Shown here: positions 7,213-14,281 of the stretch, one piece after another
How positions within the stretch are numbered: position 1 is the stretch's first letter
How the letters are laid out: each line of letters starts with the position of its first letter
Assembly (NCBI RefSeq): GCF_001509475.1
Contig: NZ_LLZG01000055.1
Location: 1-22,689 of the forward strand
Length of the DNA stretch: 22,689 bases
Reading direction: 5' to 3'
From: Streptomyces regalis
Lineage (GTDB): Bacteria > Actinomycetota > Actinomycetes > Streptomycetales > Streptomycetaceae
Notes under the pieces: model-generated
Seen by the model: only the letters and a program-made list of their open reading frames with translations
The model's database searches: none
Told to the model about the DNA's origin: nothing
Made by a program: the position numbers and the translations under genes

Positions 7213-7257
7213 GGCACCGCCTGCTCACCGGGCTCACCGGGCTCACCGGGCGGTGCC
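7213..7257. terminator. possible stem-loop with three 9-bp repeats in the loop, downstream of the sigma gene
   Basis: GGCACCGCC at 7213-7221 pairs perfectly with GGCGGTGCC at 7249-7257. The loop of 27 bases, together with the first bases of the 3' arm, contains three perfect tandem copies of CTCACCGGG (7224-7232, 7233-7241, 7242-7250). It lies immediately after the sigma factor stop on the minus strand and could terminate that operon. There is no T-tract. Confidence 0.45.
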
Positions 7258-7265
7258 CGCCGTGC

Positions 7266-8162
7266 TCATCGCAGGGTGAGCGGGGTCTCCGACTCGACGC
7301 GGGTCAGCTTCTCGGGGTTGCGGACGTAGTAGAGGCCGGTGATGCGGGCGTCCTCGACGCGGATCGCCATGACGCCGTCGATCTCGCCGTCCAGGCGCAG
7401 GACGAGTGCCGGGTTGCCGTTGACCACGGTGAGGCCGGTGGTGAGCGTGGCTTCGAGCTTGCCCGTGCCGCCGACGATGAAGCGGGCCACCTTGTCGGCG
7501 CCGACCACCGGCCGTGGCGCGGCCTGCTTGACGCCGCCACCGTCGCTCACCAGGACGACCTCGGGGGCGAGCACGTCGAGGAAGCCCTGCAGATCCCCGG
7601 TGGCCAGTGCGCGCTGGAACGACTCCAGGGCCGCCCGGGTCGCGCTCGCGGAGACCGCCGCGCGAGGGCGGCGGGCGTCGACGTGGCGGCGGGCGCGGTG
7701 CGCGATCTGGCGGACGGCCGCCGGGGTCTTGTCGACGGCGGCCGCGATCTCGTCGTAGTCGACTTCGAAGACCTCGCGCAGCACGAAGACGGCGCGCTCC
7801 GTCGGGGAGAGCGTCTCGAGGACGAGCATCAGCGCCATCGACACGCTCTCGGCGAGCTCGACGTCCTGGGCCACGTCCGGCGCGGTGAGCAGCGGCTCGG
7901 GCAGCCAGGGGCCGACGTACGCCTCCTTGCGGCGCGTCAGCGTGCGCAGCCGGTTCAGCGCCTGCCGGGTCGTGATCCGGACCAGGTAGGCGCGCTGGTC
8001 GCGCACCTGTCCAAGGTCGACCTCGACCCACCGCAGCCAGGTCTCCTGCAGCACGTCCTCGGCGTCGGCCGCCGAGCCGAGCATCTCGTACGCGACGGTG
8101 AAGAGCAGGTTGCGGTGGGCGACGAAGGCCTCGGTCGCCGGATCGGTGGCGTGATCACTCAT
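7266..8162 (-). CDS. ECF41-family (SigJ-like) RNA polymerase sigma factor with fused SnoaL-like domain
   Basis: A 298-residue ECF sigma factor. Region 2 (about 11-80) contains FTVAYEMLGSAADAEDVLQETWLRW. Region 4 (about 105-160) contains LSPTERAVFVLREVFEVDYDEIA. Between them is the ECF41 hallmark YVGPWLPEP (82-90). The C-terminal NTF2/SnoaL-like extension (about 170-298) carries the other group markers, SDGGG (206-210) and RNPEKL (281-286). In ECF41 factors this domain, rather than an anti-sigma factor, modulates activity. The gene follows the flavoprotein gene by 30 bp with a GGGGAG-type ribosome binding site. A TGTCACA-N16-TGTC promoter precedes that upstream gene, which fits the group's self-directed regulation of a neighbouring oxidoreductase. 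The signal sensed is unknown. Confidence 0.93.
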   Translation of the reverse strand: MSDHATDPATEAFVAHRNLLFTVAYEMLGSAADAEDVLQETWLRWVEVDLGQVRDQRAYLVRITTRQALNRLRTLTRRKEAYVGPWLPEPLLTAPDVAQDVELAESVSMALMLVLETLSPTERAVFVLREVFEVDYDEIAAAVDKTPAAVRQIAHRARRHVDARRPRAAVSASATRAALESFQRALATGDLQGFLDVLAPEVVLVSDGGGVKQAAPRPVVGADKVARFIVGGTGKLEATLTTGLTVVNGNPALVLRLDGEIDGVMAIRVEDARITGLYYVRNPEKLTRVESETPLTLR

Positions 8163-8192
8163 GCCCGGGTCTCTCCCCTGTTCGTGCGCGGT

Positions 8193-9422
8193 CTAGGCCA
8201 CGCGTTCGGCGGTGGCCCGCGTCCCGCCCTCAGCGGCGGCCGGGGTCTCGCCGCGTCCGGCCCGCAGCAGCTCCTGACGCTTGGTGCCGCCCGAGACGCG
8301 GTGCAAGCGGTACGAACCGGGCTTGCGCGACTCGGCGGCCAGATGCTTGACGATGCCCTGGCAGACGAACTCCTTGAGCCTCGCACCGGGGCGGCCGTCG
8401 ATGTGGAACCACAGCGCGACGTCGTACCGGTGGGCGAACTGGAAGATGCCGGCGCCGCGGCCCAGGCTGATGCACTGCCCGGCGAACACCTGGTTGAGGG
8501 GCGAGGGCTGCTCACCCGCGATCCGGCTGAGCACCGTGTCGGCGGCCCGCGCGCCCAGCGGTATCGCGGCCTGGCAGCTCATCCGCAGCGGCAGACCCGA
8601 CGGCGCCGCCGAGTCGCCGGCGGCGACGATGTGCGGGTCGTCCACGCTGGTCAGCGTCTCGTCGGTGAGCAGACGGCCCAGGGCGTCGGTGCTCAGCCCG
8701 CTGCGTACGGCCAGATCCGGCACGCCGAAGCCGGCGGTCCAGATGGTCACCTCGCTCGGCAGCGTACGGCCGTCGCTGAGCCGTACGGCGTCCCGCGTCA
8801 CGGCCGTCACCTCCGAGCCTGGGCCCTCCAGCACGGTCACCCCGAGTGCGGCCATCCGCCCGGCGACCGAGCGCCGCCCCCGCGGATGCAGATACGGGCC
8901 GAGCACCCCGCCGCAGACCAGGGTCACGGCGCGGCCGGCCTCCGCCAGCTCGGCGGCGGTCTCGATACCGGTCGGACCGGCCCCGACGACCGTCACCGGG
9001 GCCTTCGCGGACGCGGCGTCGAGGACCGGCCGCAGCCGCTGCGCCTCCTCCAGGCCGGCGATCGGGTAGGCGAACTCGGCCGCTCCGGGCACGTCCGGGT
9101 CGGCGCTGCCGCTGCCCACCGCGTAGACCAGGTAGTCGTAGCCGACCGTGCCTCCGGTCGCCAGCCTCACGCTGCGCTCGGCCGCGTCGATCCGCGTCAC
9201 GCTGTCGACCACGAGCCGGACGTCCTCGGCCAGGAGGTCCCGGTAGTCGACGACCGCGTCGTCGGACCCTCCCACCAGCTGGTGCAGGCGGATCCGGTGG
9301 ACGAAGGCCGAGCGCGGATTGATCAGGGTCACGGTCACGTCGTCGCGCCGGGTCAGGCGATTGGCCGCCATGACACCCGCGTATCCGCCGCCGATCACGA
9401 TGACGTTGCTGTTCTCGGTCAT
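8193..9422 (-). CDS. NDH-2-like FAD-dependent pyridine nucleotide-disulphide oxidoreductase
   Basis: A 409-residue flavoprotein. The start is ATG 9422, chosen because GGAGGAGG lies 5 bases upstream; a longer in-frame extension upstream has no such site and would cross the promoter. The FAD-binding motif VIVIGGGYAG is at 7-16. A second Rossmann motif for NAD(P)H, VTVVGAGPTG, is at 143-152. The late FAD motif DPHIVAAGDSA is also present. Absence of a CxxxxC redox pair near the first motif argues for a type-II NADH dehydrogenase or ferredoxin reductase-like enzyme rather than a disulphide reductase. The last 30 residues are low-complexity. No membrane helix is obvious. It is the first gene of an operon with the ECF41 sigma factor; ECF41 genes typically neighbour oxidoreductase, epimerase or carboxymuconolactone decarboxylase genes. 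The physiological acceptor is not predictable from sequence. Confidence 0.9.
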   Translation of the reverse strand: MTENSNVIVIGGGYAGVMAANRLTRRDDVTVTLINPRSAFVHRIRLHQLVGGSDDAVVDYRDLLAEDVRLVVDSVTRIDAAERSVRLATGGTVGYDYLVYAVGSGSADPDVPGAAEFAYPIAGLEEAQRLRPVLDAASAKAPVTVVGAGPTGIETAAELAEAGRAVTLVCGGVLGPYLHPRGRRSVAGRMAALGVTVLEGPGSEVTAVTRDAVRLSDGRTLPSEVTIWTAGFGVPDLAVRSGLSTDALGRLLTDETLTSVDDPHIVAAGDSAAPSGLPLRMSCQAAIPLGARAADTVLSRIAGEQPSPLNQVFAGQCISLGRGAGIFQFAHRYDVALWFHIDGRPGARLKEFVCQGIVKHLAAESRKPGSYRLHRVSGGTKRQELLRAGRGETPAAAEGGTRATAERVA

Positions 9423-9457
9423 GGTGCCTCCTCCGGTTCCAGGGGGTTCGACCTCAA

Positions 9458-9484
9458 GACACCGCGGCCCCGATCGTTGTGACA
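9458..9484 (-). promoter_or_regulatory. ECF41-type promoter for the flavoprotein-sigma operon
   Basis: Read on the minus strand: TGTCACA (9484-9478), a 16-base spacer, then TGTC (9461-9458). The published ECF41 target motif as I recall it is TGTCACA-N16-CGTC, so the -35 is exact and the -10 has one mismatch. The start codon is 35 bases further downstream (9422), leaving room for a short leader with the ribosome binding site. Confidence 0.7.
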
Positions 9485-9488
9485 GGAC

Positions 9489-9502
9489 GTGACTCAGATC
9501 AC
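9489..9502. promoter_or_regulatory. Crp-like palindrome 1 (GTGA-N6-TCAC)
   Basis: GTGACTCAGATCAC fits the half-site geometry of cAMP receptor protein sites. It lies 4 bp upstream of the ECF41 -35 element, in the divergent region between the flavoprotein and dctA-like genes. Confidence 0.45.
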
Positions 9503-9580
9503 TCCACGGAGCTGAGCTCGGCTCACTCCACAGGTCTGGGCTCGGCACGTAAGCGGACGGTGAACTAAATGAACGGAAGG

Positions 9581-9594
9581 GTGACCGCCCTCAC
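9581..9594. promoter_or_regulatory. Crp-like palindrome 2 (GTGA-N6-TCAC)
   Basis: GTGACCGCCCTCAC, followed by A so that the right half is TCACA, has the same geometry as the site at 9489. It lies 135 bp before the symporter start codon. Streptomyces Crp is a known global regulator, but these sites are predictions from pattern only. Confidence 0.45.
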
Positions 9595-9729
9595 ACGGCG
9601 GGAGATAGTCACCGCATCGCTTGGAGTACGACCCCTGCTCCCCGGGGCGCGCTTCCCCGTCAGCGAACCCCCACCCCGGACGTGAGCCGCACGCCGGTGA
9701 TACCGACGAAGACGTCAAGGAGGGCAGCC

Positions 9730-11115
9730 GTGGCCGCCGCCAAATCCCCCGATACGGCACCTGCCGCACCCGTCACCAAGCGGGACCGCACGCACTACCT
9801 CTACATCGCGGTGATCATCGCGGTGGCCCTCGGTATCACCGTGGGCCTGGTCGCGCCCGACTTCGCGGTCGAGCTGAAGCCCATCGGTACCGGCTTCGTG
9901 AACCTGATCAAGATGATGATCTCGCCGATCATCTTCTGCACGATCGTCCTGGGCATCGGCTCGGTGCGAAAGGCCGCCAAGGTCGGTGCCGTCGGCGGTA
10001 TCGCGCTCGGCTACTTCCTCGTGATGTCGCTGGTCGCCCTCGGTATCGGTCTCGTCGTCGGCAACATCCTGGAGCCGGGCACCGGTCTGCAGATCACCGA
10101 CGCCGTCAAGGACGCCGGTCACGAGCAGGTCGACGCCGAGGCCAAGGACACCACCGAGTTCCTGCTCGGCCTCATCCCGACCACGATGGTCTCCGCCTTC
10201 ACCTCGGAAACGGTCCTGCAGACCCTGCTCGTCGCGCTGCTCGCCGGCTTCGCGCTGCAGGCCATGGGCTCGGCCGGGGAGCCGATCCTGCGGGGTGTGC
10301 AGCACATCCAGCGGCTCGTCTTCCGCATCCTCGCCATGGTGATGTGGGCCGCGCCGATCGGTGCCTTCGGCGCCATCGCCGCCGTGACCGGTTCCGCCGG
10401 TGTGGACGCGCTCAAGAGCCTCGCCGTGCTGATGCTCGGCTTCTACATCACCTGCTTCCTCTTCGTCTTCATCGTGCTCGGCGCGCTGCTGCGGATCGTC
10501 TCCGGCCTCAACATCTTCACGCTCTTCAAGTACCTGGGCCGTGAGTTCCTGCTGATCCTGTCCACCTCCTCCTCCGAGTCCGCGCTGCCGCGCCTCATCG
10601 CGAAGATGGAGCACCTGGGCGTCAGCAAGCCGGTGGTCGGCATCACCGTCCCGACCGGCTACTCCTTCAACCTCGACGGCACCATGATCTACATGACCAT
10701 GGCGTCCCTGTTCATCGCCGACGCCATGGGTACGCCGATGTCGATCGGCGAGCAGATCCCGCTGCTGCTCTTCCTGCTGGTCGCCTCCAAGGGCGCCGCC
10801 GGTGTCACCGGTGCGGGTCTGGCCACGCTGGCCGGTGGTCTGCAGTCGCACAAGCCGGCCCTGGTGGACGGCATCGGCCTCATCGTCGGCATCGACCGCT
10901 TCATGAGTGAGGCCCGCGCTCTGACGAACTTCGCGGGCAACGCCGTGGCCACCGTCCTGATCGGTACCTGGACCAAGGAGATCGACCGCGGCCGCGTCGA
11001 CCAGGTGCTCGCCGGTCAGCTCCCGTTCGACGAGGCGACCCTCCAGAACGACGGCCACGGCGCCCCGGCCGAGGCGTCGGAACAGGGCGACGAGAAGGAA
11101 CTCGCCAAGGCGTAG
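9730..11115 (+). CDS. dctA: DctA-like C4-dicarboxylate:cation symporter (DAACS family)
   Basis: A 461-residue membrane transporter. GTG 9730 is chosen because AAGGAGGG ends 5 bases upstream; an ATG 48 bases further up lacks this. A short hydrophilic N-terminus precedes about eight hydrophobic helices starting at about residue 20 (YLYIAVIIAVALGITVGLV). Family signatures are the serine-rich hairpin STSSSESALP (278-287), the NLDGT motif (314-318) and the GAAGVTGAG hairpin. The segment DRFMSEARALTNFAGNAVAT (389-408) closely matches that of bacterial DctA and distinguishes it from glutamate carriers. The predicted role is uptake of succinate, fumarate or malate with H+ or Na+. The C-terminal 30 residues are charged and cytoplasmic. 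It is divergent from the ECF41 operon and near a CitAB-like system that may control it (inferred). Confidence 0.92.
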   Translation: MAAAKSPDTAPAAPVTKRDRTHYLYIAVIIAVALGITVGLVAPDFAVELKPIGTGFVNLIKMMISPIIFCTIVLGIGSVRKAAKVGAVGGIALGYFLVMSLVALGIGLVVGNILEPGTGLQITDAVKDAGHEQVDAEAKDTTEFLLGLIPTTMVSAFTSETVLQTLLVALLAGFALQAMGSAGEPILRGVQHIQRLVFRILAMVMWAAPIGAFGAIAAVTGSAGVDALKSLAVLMLGFYITCFLFVFIVLGALLRIVSGLNIFTLFKYLGREFLLILSTSSSESALPRLIAKMEHLGVSKPVVGITVPTGYSFNLDGTMIYMTMASLFIADAMGTPMSIGEQIPLLLFLLVASKGAAGVTGAGLATLAGGLQSHKPALVDGIGLIVGIDRFMSEARALTNFAGNAVATVLIGTWTKEIDRGRVDQVLAGQLPFDEATLQNDGHGAPAEASEQGDEKELAKA

Positions 11116-11142
11116 GCGCTCCGCTGGGCGAGCCGCGGAGAA

Positions 11143-11163
11143 CGCGGGGCTCAGTGCCCCGCG
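11143..11163 (+). terminator. terminator hairpin after the symporter gene
   Basis: Perfect 8-bp stem CGCGGGGC (11143-11150) / GCCCCGCG (11156-11163) with loop TCAGT, 27 bases after the stop codon. No T-tract follows, which is common in Streptomyces. Confidence 0.6.
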
Positions 11164-11299
11164 CCCGTCGGGGCCTTGCGGCCCTCCTCGCTCCGGACGT
11201 CCGGCCCCTCCTGAACCGGGGCCGGGCGTCCGGCCATCACACTCCGGGCGGCTGGGATGCTCCCCCGTCTCTCAGCCGCCCGGTCGGAATCTCTCCACC

Positions 11300-11329
11300 T
11301 CAGGCGCACGGCAACTGCCGTGCGCCTGA
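11300..11329. terminator. 13-bp perfect hairpin, bidirectional terminator candidate
   Basis: TCAGGCGCACGGC (11300-11312), loop AACT, GCCGTGCGCCTGA (11317-11329). It lies between the convergent symporter and aldo/keto reductase genes. Confidence 0.65.
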
Positions 11330-11491
11330 CGGCATTACCGGAAGACCGGCGTGGCGCCGGCCCAGGCGTCCGCGGGGCGTGACTACAGGAGCGGCGCCGG
11401 CGTGTGCGGTTCGCTGCCGGCGTCGCCGGACTGTCGGTGCTGACCGACGGGTACCTCGACGCGCAGGCCCACACGCGGCCGAGCCGGGGCG

Positions 11492-12388
11492 TCAACCGAC
11501 CCCAACCGTCGCACCGTTCAACCGTGCCAGCTCCTCCGCGCCCAGCACCAGGTCCGCCGCGGCGGCCGAATCCCGGATCGTCTGCGGACGGCTCGCCCCC
11601 GGAATGGGGATCACGGCAGCGGACCGCGCCAGCAGCCATGCCAGGCACACCTGCTGAGGGCTGACGCCGCGGGCGCTCGCCACGGCACGGAAGGCGCCGA
11701 AGCGCGGCTCGTGCGCCGTCCGCGCCGGCCCGTCCAGGGAGCTGCGGGAGATGCCGCCCAGCGGGCTCCACGGCAGGAACGCAAGCCCCAGCTCCGTGCA
11801 CAGCCGCAGCTCGGCCTCGCTGTCCCGTACGGCGGGCGAGTACTGGTTCTGCACCGACACCAGGCGGTCGCCGAGGATCCGGTGGGCTGCGCGGATCTGG
11901 TCCACGTCCGTGTTGGAGACGCCGGCCAGGCGGATCTTGCCCGCGTCGAGGAGCTCGCGCAGCGCGCCGACCGACTCCTCGAAGGGAACGGCCGGATCGG
12001 GCTTGTGCAACTGGTAGAGCCCGATCGCCTCGACGCCGAGCCGCCGCAGCGAGGCCTCGGCGGCCGCCTTGAGGTGGCGCGGGTCGCCGTTCACCGTCCA
12101 GCTGCCGTCGGCCGGCCTGCCCCGGCCACCCTTGGTGGCCACCAGCACGCCGTCCGTGTCGCCGCCGTACGCGGCCAGCGCGCGGGCGACGAGGAGTTCG
12201 TTGTGACCGGGCTCGGTGCCCGGCAGATGGTACGAGTCCGCCGTGTCCAGCAGCGTCACCCCCGCGTCCAGGGCGGCGTGCACGGTGGCCAGGGCGCGCC
12301 TGTCGTCGGGTCGGCCCTCGATGGACAGCGGCATCACGCCGAGGCCGATCGCACTCACACGACGGGCGCCAAGGGTGCGGTACCGCAC
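11492..12388 (-). CDS. aldo/keto reductase
   Basis: A 298-residue protein of the AKR superfamily, a (beta/alpha)8 barrel NADPH-dependent carbonyl reductase. The catalytic tetrad is intact: D48 and Y53 in LLDTADSYHLPG, K86 in VATKGG and H128 in YQLHKPDP. Cofactor-binding motifs near the end are LPWSPLGG and IPIPGASRPQTIRDSAAAAD. The start is GTG at 12386-12388, with AAGGAGG of the upstream gene's last codons as ribosome binding site. The epimerase stop (12390-12392) is one base away, so the two genes form an operon. It resembles general-stress or sugar-aldehyde AKRs; the substrate cannot be assigned from sequence. A second pathway enzyme of the SDR type upstream suggests joint modification of a carbonyl or sugar substrate, which is inference. 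Confidence 0.92.
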   Translation of the reverse strand: MRYRTLGARRVSAIGLGVMPLSIEGRPDDRRALATVHAALDAGVTLLDTADSYHLPGTEPGHNELLVARALAAYGGDTDGVLVATKGGRGRPADGSWTVNGDPRHLKAAAEASLRRLGVEAIGLYQLHKPDPAVPFEESVGALRELLDAGKIRLAGVSNTDVDQIRAAHRILGDRLVSVQNQYSPAVRDSEAELRLCTELGLAFLPWSPLGGISRSSLDGPARTAHEPRFGAFRAVASARGVSPQQVCLAWLLARSAAVIPIPGASRPQTIRDSAAAADLVLGAEELARLNGATVGVG

Positions 12389-12389
12389 G

Positions 12390-13307
12390 TCAGCCCTCCT
12401 TTCCGAGGGTCTCGGCGACGGCCTTCGGGAGCCACTGCCGTACGGGCGTGAAACGGAAACCCAGCCGTACGGCCCGGGAGTTGTCCATGCCGTAGGCGCG
12501 GGTGAAGGAGAGCGGGGAGACCTCGCCGACCTCGACGTGCCGGAAGACGGCCTTGCCGTCCGGGATGTGCGCGGCGATCGCGTCGCACAGGTCCTCGGTG
12601 GTCAGCCTGCCGTGCGAGGCGGCGTTGACCGGCCCCGTGAAGTCCTGGCCCACCGCCCAGAACAGGAAGTCGGCGATCTCCTCGACATGGATGTACGTCG
12701 CCGGGTGGTTCACCACCGGCACGGCGATCGGCTCCCCGGCGCGGATACGGTTCGCGTAGTGGGTCATACGGCCCGTGAAGTCGTCGTCCCCGCCCAGCAC
12801 ATGGGCGACACGCACCGCCGCGTACGGGAAGTCCGGGCCGGCGGCGAGGACGGCCTCCGCCTGCCGCTTGCCCTCGCCGTAGTTGGTGTCGAGGAACTCC
12901 GGGTCGTACCAGGGGAGTTCGAGGTCGACGGCCACGCCCAGCGGATCCACGTCCGTCTCGCGCACGGGGGCGATCGAGTCCTCGTACTCGTAGACCTCCA
13001 CCGTCGACGTCAGCACATAACGACGGGTACGGCCGGTGAAGACCCGGCGGGCGATCTCCGCCTGGCGCGGGGTGTAGCAGACCTGGTCGACCACGGCGTC
13101 GAACGTCCGTGAACCCAGGGCCGCCGTCAGGGACTTCTCGTCACTCCGGTCGGCGACAAGATGGGTCACGCCCGGTGGTGGCGCCGACGATCCGCGATTG
13201 AGGACCGTCACCCGGTCCCCGGCGGCCAGCAGGCGTGCGATCAGCCGCTTGCCGAAATAGCGGTTGCCGCCGATGACCAGTACCTCTCGTGCCTTTCGCA
13301 TGACCAT
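12390..13307 (-). CDS. NAD-dependent epimerase/reductase (extended SDR family)
   Basis: A 305-residue extended short-chain dehydrogenase. The nucleotide-binding motif VIGGNRYFGKRL (11-22) is a GGxxxxG variant seen in CSP41-like and isoflavone-reductase-like epimerases. VLTSTVEVYEYED (98-110) provides the catalytic Ser/Thr, and NYGEGKRQAE (142-151) provides the YxxxK pair Y143/K147. The start chosen is ATG 13307, with AGGAGA just upstream on the minus strand; ATG 13301 is nearly as good. A much longer in-frame upstream extension overlaps the divergent regulator and is not real. It forms an operon with the aldo/keto reductase one base downstream, and is divergent by 39 bp from the Lrp/AsnC gene, its likely local regulator. 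The substrate is unknown. Confidence 0.9.
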   Translation of the reverse strand: MVMRKAREVLVIGGNRYFGKRLIARLLAAGDRVTVLNRGSSAPPPGVTHLVADRSDEKSLTAALGSRTFDAVVDQVCYTPRQAEIARRVFTGRTRRYVLTSTVEVYEYEDSIAPVRETDVDPLGVAVDLELPWYDPEFLDTNYGEGKRQAEAVLAAGPDFPYAAVRVAHVLGGDDDFTGRMTHYANRIRAGEPIAVPVVNHPATYIHVEEIADFLFWAVGQDFTGPVNAASHGRLTTEDLCDAIAAHIPDGKAVFRHVEVGEVSPLSFTRAYGMDNSRAVRLGFRFTPVRQWLPKAVAETLGKEG

Positions 13308-13346
13308 AATTCTCCTGGCCCCGCACCACGTCCTGAAGGGGAAGAG

Positions 13347-13865
13347 ATGGGAGATCAGGCCGCCGTGCCGAAAGAACCACGGCATCTGCGCCCGGCGACC
13401 AGCGAAACATCGGTGGCCTTCGACGCCCTGGACCGGCAGATCCTCGAACTGCTCCAGACCGACGGCCGGATCAAGCTGAGCGAGCTGGGCCGCCGGGTGC
13501 GCCTCAGCCCGCCCGCCGTCACCGAGCGCGTACGGCGACTGGAGGCGGCGGGCGCGATCACGGGGTACGGCGCCCATGTCGCCCCCGCCCGGCTCGGCTA
13601 CGGCATCCAGGCCTTCATCCGGGTCAACCCGCACGGCGGCTACACCCTCAAACACCCCCGCACCCTGGAGCTGCTCGACCGCCCGGAGATCACCGAGGTC
13701 CACCACGTCGTCGGCGAGGACTGCTGGATCCTCAAGGTCGCCGTCGAGGACACCGCCCACCTGGAGGAGGTCCTCGAACAGACCTCGGCGCTGGGCCGTA
13801 CGACGACCTCGATCGTGCTGTCCTCCCCGGTGCGCAGAAAACCGCTCCTGCCGCGCTTGCCCTGA
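13347..13865 (+). CDS. Lrp/AsnC family transcriptional regulator
   Basis: A 172-residue protein. ATG 13347 is preceded by GAAGGGGAAGAG, which sets the start; the in-frame upstream part is antisense to the epimerase. The N-terminal winged HTH (about 27-85) reads DRQILELLQTDGRIKLSEL and then SPPAVTERVRRLEAAG, followed by GYGAHVAPARLGYGIQAFIRV. The C-terminal RAM ligand-binding and oligomerisation domain (about 88-160) contains HHVVGEDCWILKV and HLEEVLEQTSALG. The family binds amino acids or related metabolites as octamers. Divergence from the epimerase-AKR operon with a 39-bp gap strongly suggests it controls that operon and itself; no clear operator palindrome is visible in the short gap. Its stop overlaps the promoter of the MerR gene. 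Confidence 0.92.
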   Translation: MGDQAAVPKEPRHLRPATSETSVAFDALDRQILELLQTDGRIKLSELGRRVRLSPPAVTERVRRLEAAGAITGYGAHVAPARLGYGIQAFIRVNPHGGYTLKHPRTLELLDRPEITEVHHVVGEDCWILKVAVEDTAHLEEVLEQTSALGRTTTSIVLSSPVRRKPLLPRLP

Positions 13866-13887
13866 CGTCGGCGTCAAGGATTACGTT
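13857..13887 (+). promoter_or_regulatory. MerR-type promoter with 19-bp spacer and dyad; leaderless MerR transcript
   Basis: The -35 is TTGCCC (13857-13862), the spacer is 19 bp, and the -10 is TACGTT (13882-13887). The dyad TGACG-TCGG-CGTCA (13863-13876) fills the spacer. Overlong 19-bp spacers with a dyad are the hallmark of MerR-activated promoters. The -10 ends 7 bases before the ATG at 13895 and no Shine-Dalgarno sequence is present, so the transcript is probably leaderless. The dyad overlaps the Lrp stop codon. Confidence 0.6.
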
Positions 13888-13894
13888 CGTACGC

Positions 13895-14281
13895 ATGCGA
13901 ATCGGCGAGCTGGCCGCACGGGCCGGGACCACGACGCGCACGTTGCGCTACTACGAGTCGCGAGGGCTGCTGCCCGCGCGGCGCAGCGGCAACGGCTACC
14001 GGACGTACGACGAGAGCGACCTGAAGCTGCTCCGGCAGATCAGGACGCTCCAGGACTTCGGGTTCGACCTGGAGGAGACGCGGCCGTTCGTGGAGTGTCT
14101 GCGGGCCGGGCATCCGGAAGGCGACACGTGCCCTGCCTCGCTCGCGGTCTACCGGCGCAAGCTGGACGAACTCGACGCACTGATCGGGGAACTGCAGGCC
14201 GTGCGCGCCAAGATCGGCCTGCGGCTGGCGCTCGCCGAGGGGGAACCGCCGTTGTGCGAACTGGGAGGGCAGAAGCTGTGA
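13895..14281 (+). CDS. MerR family transcriptional regulator
   Basis: A 128-residue protein. The N-terminal winged HTH reads MRIGELAARAGTTTRTLRYY then ESRGLLPARRSGNGYRTYDE. The coiled-coil dimerisation helix covers about 80-113. Three cysteines, C68 (VECLRAG), C79 (GDTCPAS) and C121 (PPLCELG), sit around the effector region. C68-x10-C79 at the start of the dimer helix resembles thiol- or metal-sensing MerR proteins, but the exact CueR or SoxR patterns are not present. The start ATG has no ribosome binding site and is likely leaderless. The stop overlaps the GTG of a thioredoxin gene (GTGA). The arrangement suggests a redox or electrophile sensor that controls its own operon and supplies thioredoxin; the signal is inferred. 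Confidence 0.92.
   Translation: MRIGELAARAGTTTRTLRYYESRGLLPARRSGNGYRTYDESDLKLLRQIRTLQDFGFDLEETRPFVECLRAGHPEGDTCPASLAVYRRKLDELDALIGELQAVRAKIGLRLALAEGEPPLCELGGQKL

Larger units (their letters stand above)
9423..9729. other. divergent intergenic region, flavoprotein / dicarboxylate symporter
   Basis: This 307-bp stretch holds no gene. Besides the ECF41 promoter and the two Crp-like palindromes it contains two copies of CACTCCAC (9500-9507 and about 9524-9531). The symporter ribosome binding site AAGGAGGG is at 9717-9724. A housekeeping promoter for the symporter was not identified with confidence; GATAGT near 9604 is a weak -10 candidate. Confidence 0.6.
11116..11491. other. convergent intergenic region without a recognisable gene
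   Basis: This 376-bp stretch separates the symporter stop from the aldo/keto reductase stop. It contains the two hairpins listed separately and otherwise GC-rich sequence. Frames that are open here run through from neighbouring genes and show no recognisable protein or ribosome binding site. Confidence 0.6.

Noticed and set aside
11330..11491. Possible gene remnant between the dicarboxylate symporter and the aldo/keto reductase
   Set aside because: No frame on either strand gives a recognisable fragment, so I treat it as ordinary intergenic sequence.
13308..13877. N-terminal extension of the epimerase to 495 residues
   Set aside because: It overlaps the Lrp/AsnC gene on the other strand, and the extension has no SDR features; the Rossmann motif follows ATG 13307.
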